A stretch of DNA of 64,000 bases, from the NCBI GenBank assembly GCA_963920665.1, contig OY987263.1, positions 25,036,547 to 25,100,546 on the forward strand, read 5' to 3'. Position 1 is the first letter of the stretch. Each line of letters begins with the position of its first letter. The DNA is from Straminergon stramineum (Eukaryota > Streptophyta > Bryopsida > Hypnales > Calliergonaceae). The position numbers and the translations under genes were made by a program. Below, piece after piece: positions 48,109-61,609 of the stretch. Under the pieces are notes generated by a model that was not told where the DNA came from, did not search any database, and saw only the letters and a program-made list of their open reading frames with translations.

Positions 48109-51100
48109 ATGGATAACAGCTTAATTGGCTTGGTCAACCGGATTCAGAGAGTTTGCACGGCCCTGGGTGATTTCGGGGGCGGGGATGCAGTTGCGAGTTT
48201 GTGGGAATCATTGCCATCCGTCGCAGTGGTGGGAGGCCAGGTACTTGTGCCCGATCCTTCCCGATGTTTAGCTCATTTTGTCCACTTCTTCGGAAATGCC
48301 ACCTTCTAAATGACATTTTGCAGTAGTTTAGTGAACTCTGCTTAAGACCTTTGATGGTGACGATTGATCGCAAGCATCTGTGCGAAAACATCTGCGTTGT
48401 GAGCTCACTGTTACTAGCATAGTTAAAAGTATGCGGTACGATCAAGAGATGGCGATTACTTTTCCTTATGTACCAGGGATGCGGATTGCTTAATGTTACA
48501 AAGAGTCTACCGGAGGTAGCGCGGATGAATTGCGGATTTATGCAATTTACAACCAGGAGATAATCGCGATGAGTATTATCGATGGTTTGAGCATGAGAAA
48601 TGATAGTCCTGCTTTAGTTTACTGATTGAGCCTGTGTGTTGGACAGAGTTCTGGGAAGTCCTCGGTGCTAGAGAGTATTGTTGGGCGTGACTTCCTTCCC
48701 CGTGGTTCAGGTGATCCTCCTGACCTTTCAAAAGATGAAGTTGGTGCAGCCTACATTCCGTTGCCTAAGAAGCGAGAAGCATCCAATGCATCCCGCTTGA
48801 TCGCTTTTGCTCTGTAGTTTTCTGGCTTGGAGCTTCGTTCTTGTGCCATGCGAGGGCCAAAGCATCTCTAGCATAGGATAGGTGTCGGATGGTAAATTTG
48901 TGTTCGGTGCTAAATTGTGAAGTATCCTTGCACGAATCGTTGTTGCTGAATGGCAGGAATTGTGACACGGCGACCTCTGGTGCTGCAACTTCACAAGACT
49001 GACGATAAGTATGAGTATGCGGAGTTTCTTCATATGCCCAAGAGGCGGTTTACGGATTTCGGTATGGGCGGTCCTCTAATTGCCTGTACACGAGCGCCGT
49101 TCATTGTTGCCTTGCCGTTGCAGTAGAGCTGTCTCATCTACTTTTCCAGTCCGATGTTTGCAAGTTGCAGCAATGGGGAACTTTTGTGTTGACATATTAT
49201 GATGGGGAGTTCCAAGTACCGACTGCTTTGTGTGTTGTGCAGCTGCTGTGAGGAAAGAGATTTCAGATGAAACTGACCGGATCACAGGCCGGTCGAAGCA
49301 GATCTCTCCGGTGCCAATCCATTTGAGTGTGTACTCTCCTAATGGTGAGTCCCTGTTCCTGGTTGCCACCCAGAAGTCCAGCGTAAGAATACAGGCTGGT
49401 GTGACTTCTGGCTTGCACAGGGGTTGAGTTTTTTGGACATGCTGTTTATTCAGTGGTGCAGATGTGAATACGTGCCAAGTGGTCTGGTATCTTCCTAGAA
49501 TGATATATATTTTTATATGAACGAATGCTTACCAGAGAGTGGTCTTGCAGTGGTCAACCTGACTCTGATCGATCTCCCGGGTTTGACCAAGATCGCCGTG
49601 GGTAAGTGATGTGATTTCGATTCTTCGTGTTTGAATTGGCATAGGAATGCTTCGCTCTTTTGATATCAAGTTTCTTTGGATTGAGCATCTGGTAACTTCC
49701 ATTGAGAATTTTAGTTTTGCTTATTTAGCTCCTGCTGAGGAGAGGTGCAGTGGATTCTGTGTAGAAATTGGATTTTTTTGTTTGAATTGATTTGATGAGA
49801 TTTTGTGCTTGTTGTACTTCAGATGGGCAATCCGAGAGCATAGTTACTGACATTGAGAACATGGTCCGATCGTACATTGAAAAGGTACCGAGGTTGCTGT
49901 GTTGATGCTGTGGACTGTGTCTTTATTGAGTAGGAGAAAGTTCTTGTGCATTAGTGACTGGTTATCTGGCTGGTGTGGTGGTAGATAGAGGTCCAGTTGG
50001 GAAATCTGATGGGGTTGTTTGCTTGAGTTGAAGTTCCGTCGTAATTGTGTTGCGCGTTGTGTTTTGTGCAGCCAAACTGTATTATTTTGGCTGTATCTCC
50101 TGCCAATCAGGATATTGCTACTTCAGATGCTATTAAGATAGCAAGAGAGGTCGACCCACAAGGTGAGATATGACTAGATGTTTGAATGGCTGCAAGCTGC
50201 AGAGCGATGACGCATTTAGTATTTTCTATTTAATTTGCGATATTCTGCATGACCCGATTGCCTGAATGATATGAGGGTAATGCCATTTCATCTCCATCCG
50301 CACCGCTTACCACTGAGCGTTGGTAACTTACTCAGGCAGTGTGGAAGGCCGAAACTACTTGCATACTTCATCAGATCACCACATATTCTGACTGCAGGGC
50401 GCTCCGTTTTGCAGGGGAGAGAACTTTTGGTGTTCTCACAAAGCTGGACTTGATGGACAAGGGTACAAATGCTCTCGATGTGAGTAATTGTTTTCCTGGG
50501 GATGGCTGCATCGCTTAGATATGGAGCGTGTTTGGTAGGGTTTTTTCGTGTGCACGCGAGGGAAATTCTGTGGTTGCAATTTTTCATGTGTACCTTCAAT
50601 TTGGTGGTTACCTTAGTCTGAGGTCTTTGTCGTGGACTAGAAGTTTTCAGTTTTGATGGGAAGGAGCTTGGCTGCGAGATCCAGCTTCGGAGTTGAAACT
50701 CGGGATACATCAGCTGGTCTGTGGGGCTTAGTGAGTAGCTTGTGTATTAGTCGGATGATGATGGTATGTAGAGGCATGTTGGAGCTAAAGCTACGGTGTG
50801 TTGGGTTACAGGTGTTAGAAGGGCGGTCTTACAGATTGGTGCAACCATGGGTAGGAGTTGTGAATCGTTCTCAGCAGGACATCAACAAGAACGTAGACAT
50901 GATTGCTGCAAGGCGACGAGAACGGGAATATTTTCATTCGAGTCAGGATTACAGTCATCTGCAGAGCAAGATGGGATCGGAATATCTGGGCAGGGTTCTT
51001 TCCAAGGTTTGACTCCAGTTCTTCACTTGCTTCGATGTATGACTGGTATGTTAAACGCGAGTGTATCAGGGTTGGCGAGTGTTCACGTTTGTGGAGGTCT

Positions 51101-53386
51101 TCAGTTTAATCGTTGCAGTGTCTTTAATTTTTTATTGTGTTTTGGTGCTTTTGTTGTGTCGGATTGTTTGCATGTGCTATGCTTTGTTTTGATGAAATGT
51201 TTGGGTGCAGCATTTGGAGACTGTGATTAGGGCACGGATTCCTAGTATAGCTGCGATGATCAACAAAACCATCGATGATATCGAGGCAGAGTTGAACCAG
51301 ATTGGGAGGCCTTTGGCGAATGATGCGGGGGTGAGTGGTAGTTTCTACTCGGGCAGTTTTTCTCTTTGTAAGAATTTAGGGAGGTTATTGAAATGGTCGT
51401 TGTGTTTAGGAAGGAATTAGCGGACCGATTTGTGATATTTTTACTCGGGCGATGGACTGATGGCATGGTTGATGTGCTGGTCAGGCTCAACTATACACCA
51501 TTCTGGAGCTTTGCAGAGCCTTCGACCGCATCTTCAAGGAGCACTTGGATGGATCGTAAGTTGTCATTGATGGTGGAGTGGTTTTGTAAGGGCCATAGGG
51601 ATTGTACAACATTCGTGTTGCATGTGCGTGTCGTTCATATAGGAGGACTCGTTAAATTGACAAGACTTTGTTTCGTGTTCCAGGCGACCTGGTGGAGAGA
51701 AGATCTACTCGGTGTTCGATAACCAATTGCCGGCTGCGTTGAAGAAGCTCCCGTTCGAGAAGCACCTGTCGATGCAGAACGTGCGGAAGATTGTGTCAGA
51801 AGCTGATGGATACCAGCCACATTTGATTGCTCCCGAGCAAGGTTACAGGCGGCTGATCGAGAGCTCGCTTGTCCTGTTCCGAGGACCTGCTGAAGCAGTC
51901 GTTGATGCGGTGCGTACGTGCGGCTGTCTCTGATGCATGGAGTGTATCAAGGATTCGTGAATGGTTCTATGACGTGACGTGATTGCATACTCGGTCGATA
52001 CTTTCTTTCGCAGTGGTTGTGAGTTGGTATCACTGTGGCTCTGAAATTTGATTATTGTGAATGTGCAGACGCATTTCATTTTGAGGGATCTTGTGCGGAG
52101 GTCGATCGGCGAATGCATAGTAAGCTTGAACCGGATTTTCTTGGCGTTGCTTGTGAATGTGATGGGAAAAGTTATGGATGTTTGAGACATATACAAACTT
52201 GCGTGTCTTATCTTGTTTGTTGGAGTAGTTTGAGATTGTAGTTTTGCTTACTAAGCCTGAGGTTTAATCGTTGTGATTGATTTAGACTAGTTGCTTTGGG
52301 CTAGGACTTGAGGTGAAATGGTCGTAGTGAAGCTCGTGGCGATCTTTTGGTAAAGGGGCTTAATCAATTTGTCTGATCTTTGGCAGGAGTTGAAGCGGTT
52401 CCCGAGCCTTCAAGCGGAGCTGGCTCAAGCAGCTGTCGAGGCTCTAGAGAAGATGAGAGATGACAGTAAGAAGACCGCTTTGAGGTTGGTGGATATGGAG
52501 GCGAGCTATTTGACGGTGGACTTTTTCCGAAAACTCCCTCAAGAGATAGAGAAAGGAGGAAACCCTTCTGCGTCGACAATGGACCGTTACACCGACGGTC
52601 ACTTGCGACGAATTGGTGAGTTCGTATGGTTTCGGCTCCGGCAGGAGTATTGATAGGTGTTGGCTTAATGCTGAGTATAGGAAGCACTTATTTTTGTGCA
52701 TGCTTTTGGTCTTGGAGCTCTTGAAAGACGAACCGTTTAATGTGAAAGGGTCGATCATGTCATTGATTGAGCACCCTAATCCCCGGGAGAAGCGCAGGGG
52801 AGGGAAGGTTGGGTGTCTAATGTGACCTTTAGAGCTTCGGGGGGTAGTTGTTTTGACCTGGACGTGATTTTATGTGGATCGTGTTGACAAATGTTGCAGG
52901 GTCCAATGTGTCTGCATATATTGGCATGGTGTGCGATTTGCTGAGGAACTCTCTACCGAAAGCAGCAGTGCACTGCCAAGTTCGGGAGGCTAAGCGGTCC
53001 TTGTTGGACTATTTTTATACCCAGATCGGCAAGCGAGAGGTACATCTTGTTTTGCTGCTTTGCTTCTGACTTCGTGAGGCATATTTCGCTTGTGATATGA
53101 GAAATTGAGTGATTGTGCACGTCTTGTGAGGGAGCCCTCTGTTGCGGTTTCTTTGTGAGATTTGCGATGACTCTGTTTGTCTTATTTTCTTGGCTTGTGC
53201 AAAACTGGGATGATGTTGTGGGATGATTCTGATCTAGGATTGTGATCTGATATGCAGGGAAAGCAACTGTCAACCATGTTAGACGAGGACCCTGCATTGA
53301 TGGAACGCAGGGTTCAGCTGTCAAAGAGGCTGGAGCTGTTCAAACAAGCCCGGGATGAGATCGACGCTGTGGCATGGGCAAAGTAA
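48109..53386 (+). CDS. DRP1: dynamin-related protein 1
   Basis: Plant-specific dynamin lacking PH and Pro-rich domains; it assembles on endocytic pits and the cell plate. Sixteen coding exons join in phase to 610 aa, the same length as Arabidopsis DRP1A: 48109-48240, 48647-48710, 48957-49061, 49243-49344, 49551-49601, 49823-49884, 50072-50162, 50415-50479, 50812-51006, 51211-51330, 51485-51555, 51684-51909, 52069-52119, 52387-52615, 52900-53039, 53258-53386. GTPase motifs: P-loop GGQSSGKS (42-49), switch region GSGIVTRRP, DLPGL (142-146), TKLD (211-214), VNRSQQDIN. The middle domain includes [20 protein letters not shown]. The GED ends in the family signature EIDAVAWAK before TAA. All introns are GT-AG and short (102-496 bp). 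Start [13 protein letters not shown] matches the DRP1 N-terminus. Confidence 0.98.
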
Positions 53387-54068
53387 AGCCTGAACCTAGA
53401 CAGCCGGATGATGGATACTGAGTTTGAACCACTAAGTAGATTGCACGATTTAGAACGGACGCATAGTGCACAGCTGCTTTCATCTTGCAAGCATTACATA
53501 TTTGTGGTGACGAAAGTTGGAATTTAGGACAGGTTTTGCCTTCGTCAGTGAACCAGTAATTTGTATAGTGTTAGGTCGATTGAGTTGAGAGGCAGGCAAA
53601 AGATTTGAATCCTAAGATTGCGTGCTTGGCATAGTTTCGAAATTTAGTGACAGTTGGTCGGAATGGTGAGAAGAACTCAGTTCTTTCTCGGAAAACTGGC
53701 GTGAATTTTGGGAACATTCGTTCGAGACGTCGAAGTAAACTGTCTGGGATTATGTAGGAGTAGTTCAAATGGATTTGAGCGGTGGCAGCGATTTAGTACA
53801 TATGATGCATTTAGGTTTCGAGCTCTTTGGATCCAGTTTACTTACTGTGTAAGCATTCTTTTGTCCTATTTTTAGGCGGCTTCTTATAGCTGCATGATTA
53901 TTTGACTGGCATGTTAGTTCCCTTTCTGAAGGAGGGTTTGCATCCTGTTGCATTCTTTTCCGTGATATCCATGATATTTCGATATCTTTTGGCTCCTGGT
54001 TTGTGGTCTTAGCTGACGTAGCTATAAGCAAATTCTTTCCCTCTGCCTTTCGTCTAGGAGTCCGAGCT
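53387..54068 (+). other. 3' UTR and flank of DRP1
   Basis: GC-moderate sequence after the stop codon. No clear AATAAA signal. It ends at the left TTAA of copy E. Confidence 0.45.
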
Positions 54069-54998
54069 TTAACCCCTTAAGGACAATTGTGCACCGAGTG
54101 GATGTTTGGAAACTTGGGTAGGTTAGTATGAAGTCAATTTTGAGTGGAAGAAAGTGAAATCCTTAGCAAAGACGCATATTTCTATAAGCTTTCCAAAAAT
54201 ATAATTTTTTTCCAGTCGGGTGTCCAAGTGAAAATTTTAGGGGCAGCTTAGATAGCATGCTAATAGAGAGGGCAAGTAGTCAGGCAAGTTGAGAATTTTT
54301 TTGATCAACTTTGAATGCTTATGTATTGCAATCTATGAAGTTAATGTTTGAAATTTTTCTACAGGAGGTCTTGGTAGATAGAAGAATAATGCATTGTTGA
54401 AAATCATAAAAAGTAATAAAAAGTATCCAATTTTCACTCAATGCAACTGAAATGACTATCTTAGAACCATCAGTACAAAATTCTAGTGTAAATTCATGAG
54501 ATTTGTTTTTAATTTTTTAATTTGTTTTTTAATTGATTGAGAGAAGGAAATCCCAATTGTTTTCTTCTGAACATCCTCTTACTGCAATATGTTATAGGGT
54601 ATATTAAACACCTCCATTATCTTTGAAAATTGACATGCAAGTAACTAACATAACTACCTATTCAATGGTTTAAGATCCCAAAGTTGGGTATTGCCTCGTC
54701 CTCCACAAAGTTGAGTCAAACTATATTAGCAATGTTAGAGAGAGCTCAAATTTTATTTTATTTTAACTTTGAACGCTATAATCTTGCAATTTATTTAGTC
54801 CCGTGATTTAAATTTTTTTCCACGAATCCCAAAAATAACTAGTGTAAAGAATCTAATAGTCATAGTAATCTAATACAAATTTATATAGTTGTAAGTTTGA
54901 AAATTATTTTTATATTTCAATTATTCCCAATGCACTAGAAAGTGACAATTTTGGACACTTTTTTTTCTGAAAAATAGCCAAAGAGCATAAGGGATTAA
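54069..54998. mobile_element. TTAA-bounded element, copy E
   Basis: The left end TTAACCCCTTAAGG and right end CATAAGGGATTAA form an imperfect TIR of about 11 bp with TTAA at both edges. It is 930 bp long, AT-rich and has no transposase. The interior does not obviously align with copies A-D, so it is a distinct or older subfamily with the same terminal logic. It sits about 680 bp beyond the DRP1 stop codon. Confidence 0.6.
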
Positions 54999-56804
54999 AC
55001 AGTGACCTTTGAAATGTAAAGCCCGCAGGTTCGTTTCATTTATTGGTTGGGTGTTCCGTGAGAAGAGCTAACAGAAGAATCTATTCATTTTAACATTTCT
55101 ATTTAGCTCACCGGTTGTTCACATTTCTGTGCACTTTTGAGAGGGAATTATAACACTTTCAGTTATATATGCTATATGAATTGTAAACTGAATTTTGACA
55201 TACTAAATTGAAAATTGAAAATTGAAATTGATTGTATAATTAATTTCTGAACTGTAACACTGATATGTTTCTCACAGCTCAAAGAGTGGACGACGTCGAT
55301 CCTACTCTTCTGTGGTCGTTTCCTCTGGAGAGTATGAAGATACACATGGTTTAGCATCTTTATGCATTGAGAGAAATTAACTAACGGTACATAAATGCCG
55401 TTTGGTTCTAAAGTTCACAAGTTATGGAGCTTAAAGAAATGAAATAATTGAAGCTGAATGAATGACAAAGAGAAATGTTAAGCTAAATGAAAATGAGATA
55501 TGTGCCGGCAGGGCTTTTTTTTTTGGTTTTTGCAGAAGTGCTGAAGTGGCAACATACAAGAAAAATCATGAAGACAAATATTTTAGTTTTCATCTGTATT
55601 CTTGATAGAACTATCTTTTCATCCACATGATTGGATGAGTTTCATTTGAAATTGACAATGTTATCCAAATTATTTTCAAAAATTGGAACAACTTGGCATT
55701 ATCATCCAATTTTTCTTCAAATTTTTCCTATAGGTTTGGTGCTCCCCAATTATTTTTGGTGCTTTTAGGCATTTAAATGCCTAAAAAAATACACTTGTGT
55801 GCCAAGTACAAGCAATAACATCTTAGAAGTTATGACCCATTGATTTATTGATGATTTCTATGTTGATTATATTAATAGGGATCTTCTAAAAAGTCCTTGT
55901 CTTAGGGAGACCACAATGGAACCAATACATTAGCCTTACAAATATATTTATAAATTTTATATATATACAAAAAATAAGAAATGATAGAGTTTGGGGCAAA
56001 TCACAGTTACTAATACACATTGCACTCCCAATTGCACCATGATTTGCCCCCAATTCTATAATTTTTGTTATTTAGCTAGCTTTTGAAGTGGCATATTTTC
56101 ATTATCCTATGTTTAAATTTGAGCTTTCTTATACCTATTCAAAGCACTTCAGGATGCACTTCCAATGATAGTAATTTCAAGTTCTAATTACAAATTAGTG
56201 AAAAGTTACAAGTTTATTTGGAAAGGGTAACATATCGTGTGCATTGAGGATGCCCTTAGTGTTAAAAATTAAAACAAAACCAACATTAACCTTATAAGGA
56301 CATTGCGGACCTAACTCTTGAAAGACATCGAGGACATTTTGTATCCTTTAATTTGGACAATCAACTCAGCTTTGTGAAGAATGGATGACTTTCATCCATT
56401 TATATGTGCAACTTTCTTGATGATATATGCACTAGGTGCTTTGTCACACATTAGAGCAAAAAAGTAATTGTATCTATCAGTGTATCCATTAACCATGTCA
56501 AACTTTTATGAAAATAATTCAGTTTCTTCATGAATGGAAAGATGAAAATCAATAGAATAATGGTACTTATTATAACCAATGTTAAAAACCAAGTGCCATT
56601 TGCATAGAATCATTCAAAGCATTAATGTTAATTCTTTATCTAACATCAATATGACAGACAAAGTGATCATAATCTTCAATCATCCCACATATTATGTTTA
56701 CAAGAAACTAAGATAAAACTTGCACAAGAAGTATTACAAATTATAGATCATCTAAGTACAACTAAATACACACATTCACAAACACGGTCTACTTTTATTG
56801 TATA
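54999..56804. other. AT-rich intergenic, nothing recognised
   Basis: No supported gene. TTAACCTTATAAGGACATTG at 56286-56305 faintly resembles a TTAA-type left end but has no partner. Confidence 0.45.
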
Positions 56805-57619
56805 CCCTAGCTTTGTCCCAAAATGATTGTCCACTTTAAATGTTATATTTTTTTTCAGGTTGTTGAAATTACTCCCTCTATCCCAAAATGATCTTTGTGT
56901 TAGACAGAATTTTTTGGATTAAGGTTGAAAATAACATTTTAAAAAACCATTTTATGTTGTAAGTAGAGTTTAATGCACTCCTAATGTCTTTTGAGTTTTG
57001 GAGCCCTTTTCAAAGTACAATTTTGGAATATTGAAAAGTGGAATTTTAAGGCATTTTCAAGGACAACTAGTGGGACTTAATTGTTGAGTGTGAGGTTGTC
57101 ATTTTGAGGGTAGTTAGTATAGTTTCAAAACCATGTATGGACCTCTATTTCACCTCCCACAGCTACATCTCTTTCAATCAAGCAATACTCAAAGAGATGC
57201 AAAAAATAGGAACAAACAATGTTGATTAACCCCTTTAGTCATTTCATCTATCTTTTGATTGATGATTACATAGATGGAGGGGGAACTATTGCTTAGAGTT
57301 GTTTTGCTAGTCCCATATAGTAATTGAAAATTGAATCTAAATATTTTGCAATGTCACAAAGTGCAACAAGAAGATGATTTTAAAACAAAAAATTGAAGCC
57401 AACAAGAAGATTATTTTCGGACATAGGGAAGACATCATATGGAGATGTCATTGTGGCTAATTTTATTTAGGTTGCAATGAATACATGCAATATTCTTTAT
57501 TTATTCTAGTGATATAAAATTTTAACCTTTCTTAAGTGTGTTTTTCACAATATGATCAAGGAAATTGGAATAAAAAAATCTCAACTAAATTGTGGACAAC
57601 CATTTCGGGACAGAGGTAG
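56805..57619. mobile_element. Stowaway-like MITE nested in a second Stowaway-like MITE
   Basis: The outer ends CCCTAGCTTTGTCCCAAAAT with GATTGTCCAC (56805-56834) and GTGGACAACC with ATTTCGGGACAGAGGTAG (57591-57619) are inverted copies flanked by TA. Inside, a second pair CTCCCTCTATCCCAAAATGA (56872) and TTATTTTCGGACATAGGGAAG (to 57431) bounds an inner element. That inner element is the antiparallel homologue of 23962-24524. TA targets and CTCCCTC-type ends are Stowaway/Tc1-mariner features. There is no ORF of note. Confidence 0.75.
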
Positions 57620-59780
57620 TAATAAAAACGTAACATGTTCTACAATTGCAAGAAAAAATCACAATTAATTTATAGGAGGCACATTTCATGAAAGTACTTA
57701 GAGTGTTGTTCATGTAATGATTGTTTATCCATCTCATTCTACTTCTATGCCAATGATTTTTGTAATTATAAAAGATTTCATTACTAAAGCACTATTAATA
57801 TGTCCTATTCTTATTCTTGGAGATTTTAATGTAGATTGATGTATGAAAAAAAGGAAAAGACAACAATCCTCAACAACTTATTCTAGTGATGTCTAACTTA
57901 CTTGACATCACTTTGAACAATAACTAGATCAACACCTACTACTAAGTCAAATTCAATATTGGTAATATTTATATATAATATATATTTTATTAAATAATTA
58001 TGCAATAAAAATAAAATCTAGAAACATTCAATTTTATATTTACATTTGGAATTGGAATTTATATATATACACATATTTTTTGTTTTATTTTGATATTTGA
58101 CATTTGATGATCCTAGATTTTTATTTTATTATTGAAATAATTTGTATAAATCAATTTTCAAGTTCACTTACTTTGAGCAACATAACAAATTTAATTTTAC
58201 TTACATCATCCATCATTTTATTTTTTTCCATTTCATATTTATAATATAATTTATTGGCTTTGTTCTTGGAACAAAGACTATTGCATCAACTCTTCAGCAT
58301 AGAGTGTGATTTTTTGAATTCCAATTTTCAAACCCTATCTACAATCGCATTTACACCATACAATGCATTTAGGATTTGGTTGGAGTGGGGATGTGGGGTC
58401 TGATTGGTTGTTGTTTACTAAACTAATATTGTTGTTTATTTAGGATAGAGCCTCTAGATCACACTATCCTTGTTATTATTTTTGTGACACAAATAGACTA
58501 GGTCCCTATTGTTATGGATTCTTTAGAATTATCCATTTATCTTGCTTTGCACAACCAATATTTAAGAAAATCTAATGGCTAGTTGAAAGTTAGCCGATGG
58601 AATTGGAGAAAAAAATAGTTGCAATTTGAAAGCATCGGCAAAAAATTAGTCAAAAACTCTGTAAAATTTCTATTTTGAATAAAAAATAGAGAAAATAATA
58701 GGACACAATGCTTGAAAAAATAGTTTTATGTGGGAATTGAAAGAAAATAGCTATTTGTAGTAAAAAAATGTCAAACACTATGTAGAATATAATGATACAT
58801 TCCTTTTGGAAATAAAATATTTTCTGATGCCACATTATCTTTGATTATGCATTTATGCTTCTATTCAATAAATTTCTATTGTTATTATAACACCCACACT
58901 TGGTTGTATAGGATTTGGAGGGAACCTAGCATACCTTGGTGTCTTTTTAGGCATTACAACAAACATACTAAGAAAAATAAATCTAAGTGGCCTCTTCAAA
59001 TCTGGTATCTGATATAGTATACTCACCAACCCTTGAATCTTTTCAATGAGCCCCCAAATTGGATATCTTCTCCTTGAATTTGTCTTTTAATCAAATTAGA
59101 TGTGGTTGAGACAAGCATAACTTGTTGATCCAAACACAAGGCCAACCAAGCAGTGCCAACAAGGCAAATAATTGCTATTCCAATAGTTCATGACTAAGGA
59201 TCCTACTAGCAAATTGATCTTGGCAAGCCAACCTTGAGTATCACAATAGGAATCCAATGAATTGTTCACCTAAACTATGCTTGTTGAGCCCTTCATCACC
59301 CACTTGGCACATGGCTTTTCAAGAATAACAATGAATGTGGATGCTCAGTGTGGATGGTATGCCACACCCTTAGGCTTAAAACACTATCACACCATTTATG
59401 TGGCATAGAAAAAACTTATTGCAAGCTTTTCAAATGAGGCCCCCACACACCAAAGTTAAGGGCCCTTGCCCATATTTTAAGCACCCCCCAAGACAAGTCT
59501 TCAATTAGTTGATCTACAAGGAAAGCTACCTATTTTATACCCAAAGAAGAGCTATTTCTTACTTTCTCTATGAACAATTCAACATGATCAATGAAAGTTT
59601 GATACAAAAACTCAGGATTTAGGATTCTAGATCATCATTTAAAGAGTACATTTAGAAAGCTACAATGGAGGCTAAGAGCATTGGCCTCTTAAAATTCAGT
59701 TTAGAAGCACATGATATGAGCTTTGACAAGTCATGTTCAAAAGATAGTGGTGTGGATGCTCTTATAATAACAACATATGA
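57620..59780. other. AT-rich intergenic, nothing recognised
   Basis: 58.9-59.6 kb is slightly less AT-rich and may be decayed retroelement sequence, but no motif could be identified. Confidence 0.4.
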
Positions 59781-60240
59781 CATTGATATAACCTTCAGTG
59801 CAATACGGGACTAGATGCAACTTTATATCAACTTCATAGGACTGAAAGTTCAATAATTTTTTTAAAATTACAATTGTACAAATCTTTTCAACATTTATAG
59901 CTTTTGAAAGTTTTCATACTAGAAAACAATTCAAAAACTTCATAAATTTGGAGTTTTTTTGAAGTTTAAATGCACTATACTTTCTTTTTGGAATAAAAAT
60001 CTTGTATGTTACCACATTGTCTTGGAGGCTCCACTTTTACCCAAAGAATAAATCCTCTTGAAAAAAAATTCCCTTGTCATTGGTCATTATTATATAACAT
60101 TGATATGATTTTCATTGTAGTATTGTACTAGATGTGACTTCTATATGAGTTTTGTATGATTTGAAATTTCAATTAACTTTTAAAAAGTTTACAAAACCTT
60201 TTCACAATTTTAGGCTTTAGAACTTTTTATTGATCTAGGT
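59781..60240. repeat. imperfect direct repeat, 317-bp spacing
   Basis: CATTGATATAACCTTCAGTG at 59781 recurs as CATTGATATGATTTTCATTG at 60098. Both are followed by a GGACTAGATG/GTACTAGATG phrase, a TATATCAACTT/TATATGAGTTT phrase and a CTGAAAGTTCAAT/TTGAAATTTCAAT phrase. It is an old tandem duplication, non-coding. Confidence 0.6.
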
Positions 60241-61200
60241 TATAGAAGTAGGCAACCTAGTAATAAAGAAAAATTACAAGAATATTTAGGTTTGAGTTGT
60301 GCAAAAAGATATAAAAGATTATCTTGAACCTCATTGGCCCCCAAAATAACCAAAAATTTCTAAATGTTTTGCATGGATAGCAAGGTTAGATAGGATAGGA
60401 GGGTTACATGTTATTTCAGCACTAGAGCTTCAATGTTATTTAGAATACTATAAATTATAAGTGCACCCAATTTTGTTGAAAACAATTAGATACCATCATC
60501 TTATGAAAATCATATATATTCAAAAGATTCCAAATTTTAGCACCAGATGCATTGCATGTGTTCATTGCAACCTCAATAAAATTGGAACCTCCATACAAAA
60601 GACATTTATTTCAAGTTGGAGGGAATATTAGATGAGGTCTACCATATTCCTTCTTTAAGTGCCACTAATGGAAAAGGGACTCCTCAAAGTTTTTGTCACT
60701 CCTCATTCCAACATGACCAACAACGATATGTTCCCACTTTCTTGCTTTACGGAATTGAAATCAACATCAGAAACGATAGTGTACTGTACTGCAGGGTTAC
60801 ATTCAACACCCTCGTTTGGAACAAATTTATTGTGGGACATCAGGCTTTGGACATTTGGAATTGTATAGCCCATGGGTTCACAGCAAGCCAATTCAAATTT
60901 ATCAACAAAACCCTCTGAAGGCTCTACAACTTTCACAAAGTTTGACATTCTTCGTCAAGGACTATACATCTTCTCTCCATTTCATAGGACACTACGGTAT
61001 ACTCTTCAAGCCATTCTGTGAGTTCCACATCTTATGTGCGCATCACTCTTCATCTATAGCAATTTCCTTGATTTCCATAAATTCAGACCCCTGGACTGAG
61101 TTTTATATATATTTTGGATAAAATTCCTGGGTTTTCTCAAAATTTTGGACATTCAATAACGTACTAAGAGGACGAGCGCACAGGATAAATGACAATCCTA
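60241..61200. other. intergenic with one unrecognised ORF
   Basis: A minus-strand frame at 60703-60948 (81 codons) contains VVEPSEGFVDKFELACCEP and reads more like protein than the surrounding DNA. Neither flank extends it and no family is recognised. It may be a decayed gene fragment. Confidence 0.3.
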
Positions 61201-61609
61201 AAATTGTAACATTGCAGGCCCTCATTCAGCCCAAGATTTCGTAACGAGGCTCATGTTGAATTTGCAATCCGTTCTGCTTCTTAAACTATGCTCCATTCTC
61301 CGGTACCAATTCGACCAGCAGCAGAACAATACAGACACATGACAACTTCCGATCTGGTTGTTGCTTCGGCATCCATCTACTTGTCCCACAGTCCAAACTG
61401 TGACCAGAAGCAAATAATTGTCTATACATAAACTACAGGTGCACAGTTTCAAGTGATACGGAACGCTAACACAATATCGTTGGAAAATAACATCGCCACA
61501 TTCAAAAATGCCAAACAAAAATACTTCAGCCGACGAAACCACGGAGTGCGAACATCATATTAAGTTGCGGCAGAAACCTGCCTTTCCTAGGAGGTTACAG
61601 AAGAGAAAT
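61201..61609 (-). other. probable 3' UTR of the P3 gene
   Basis: GC-moderate continuation past the P3 stop on the minus strand. The 106-aa ORF here lies downstream of the stop and is Cys-rich without family similarity, so it is not called. Confidence 0.45.

Noticed and set aside
57227..57236. TTAACCCCTT as another TTAA-element end
   Set aside because: It is internal to the Stowaway-like element. The aligned sister copy at 24.1 kb has a different sequence at the same place, so this is chance.
61222..61542. 106-aa minus ORF downstream of P3
   Set aside because: It lies in the P3 3' UTR region, is Cys-rich, and has no recognisable domain or promoter.
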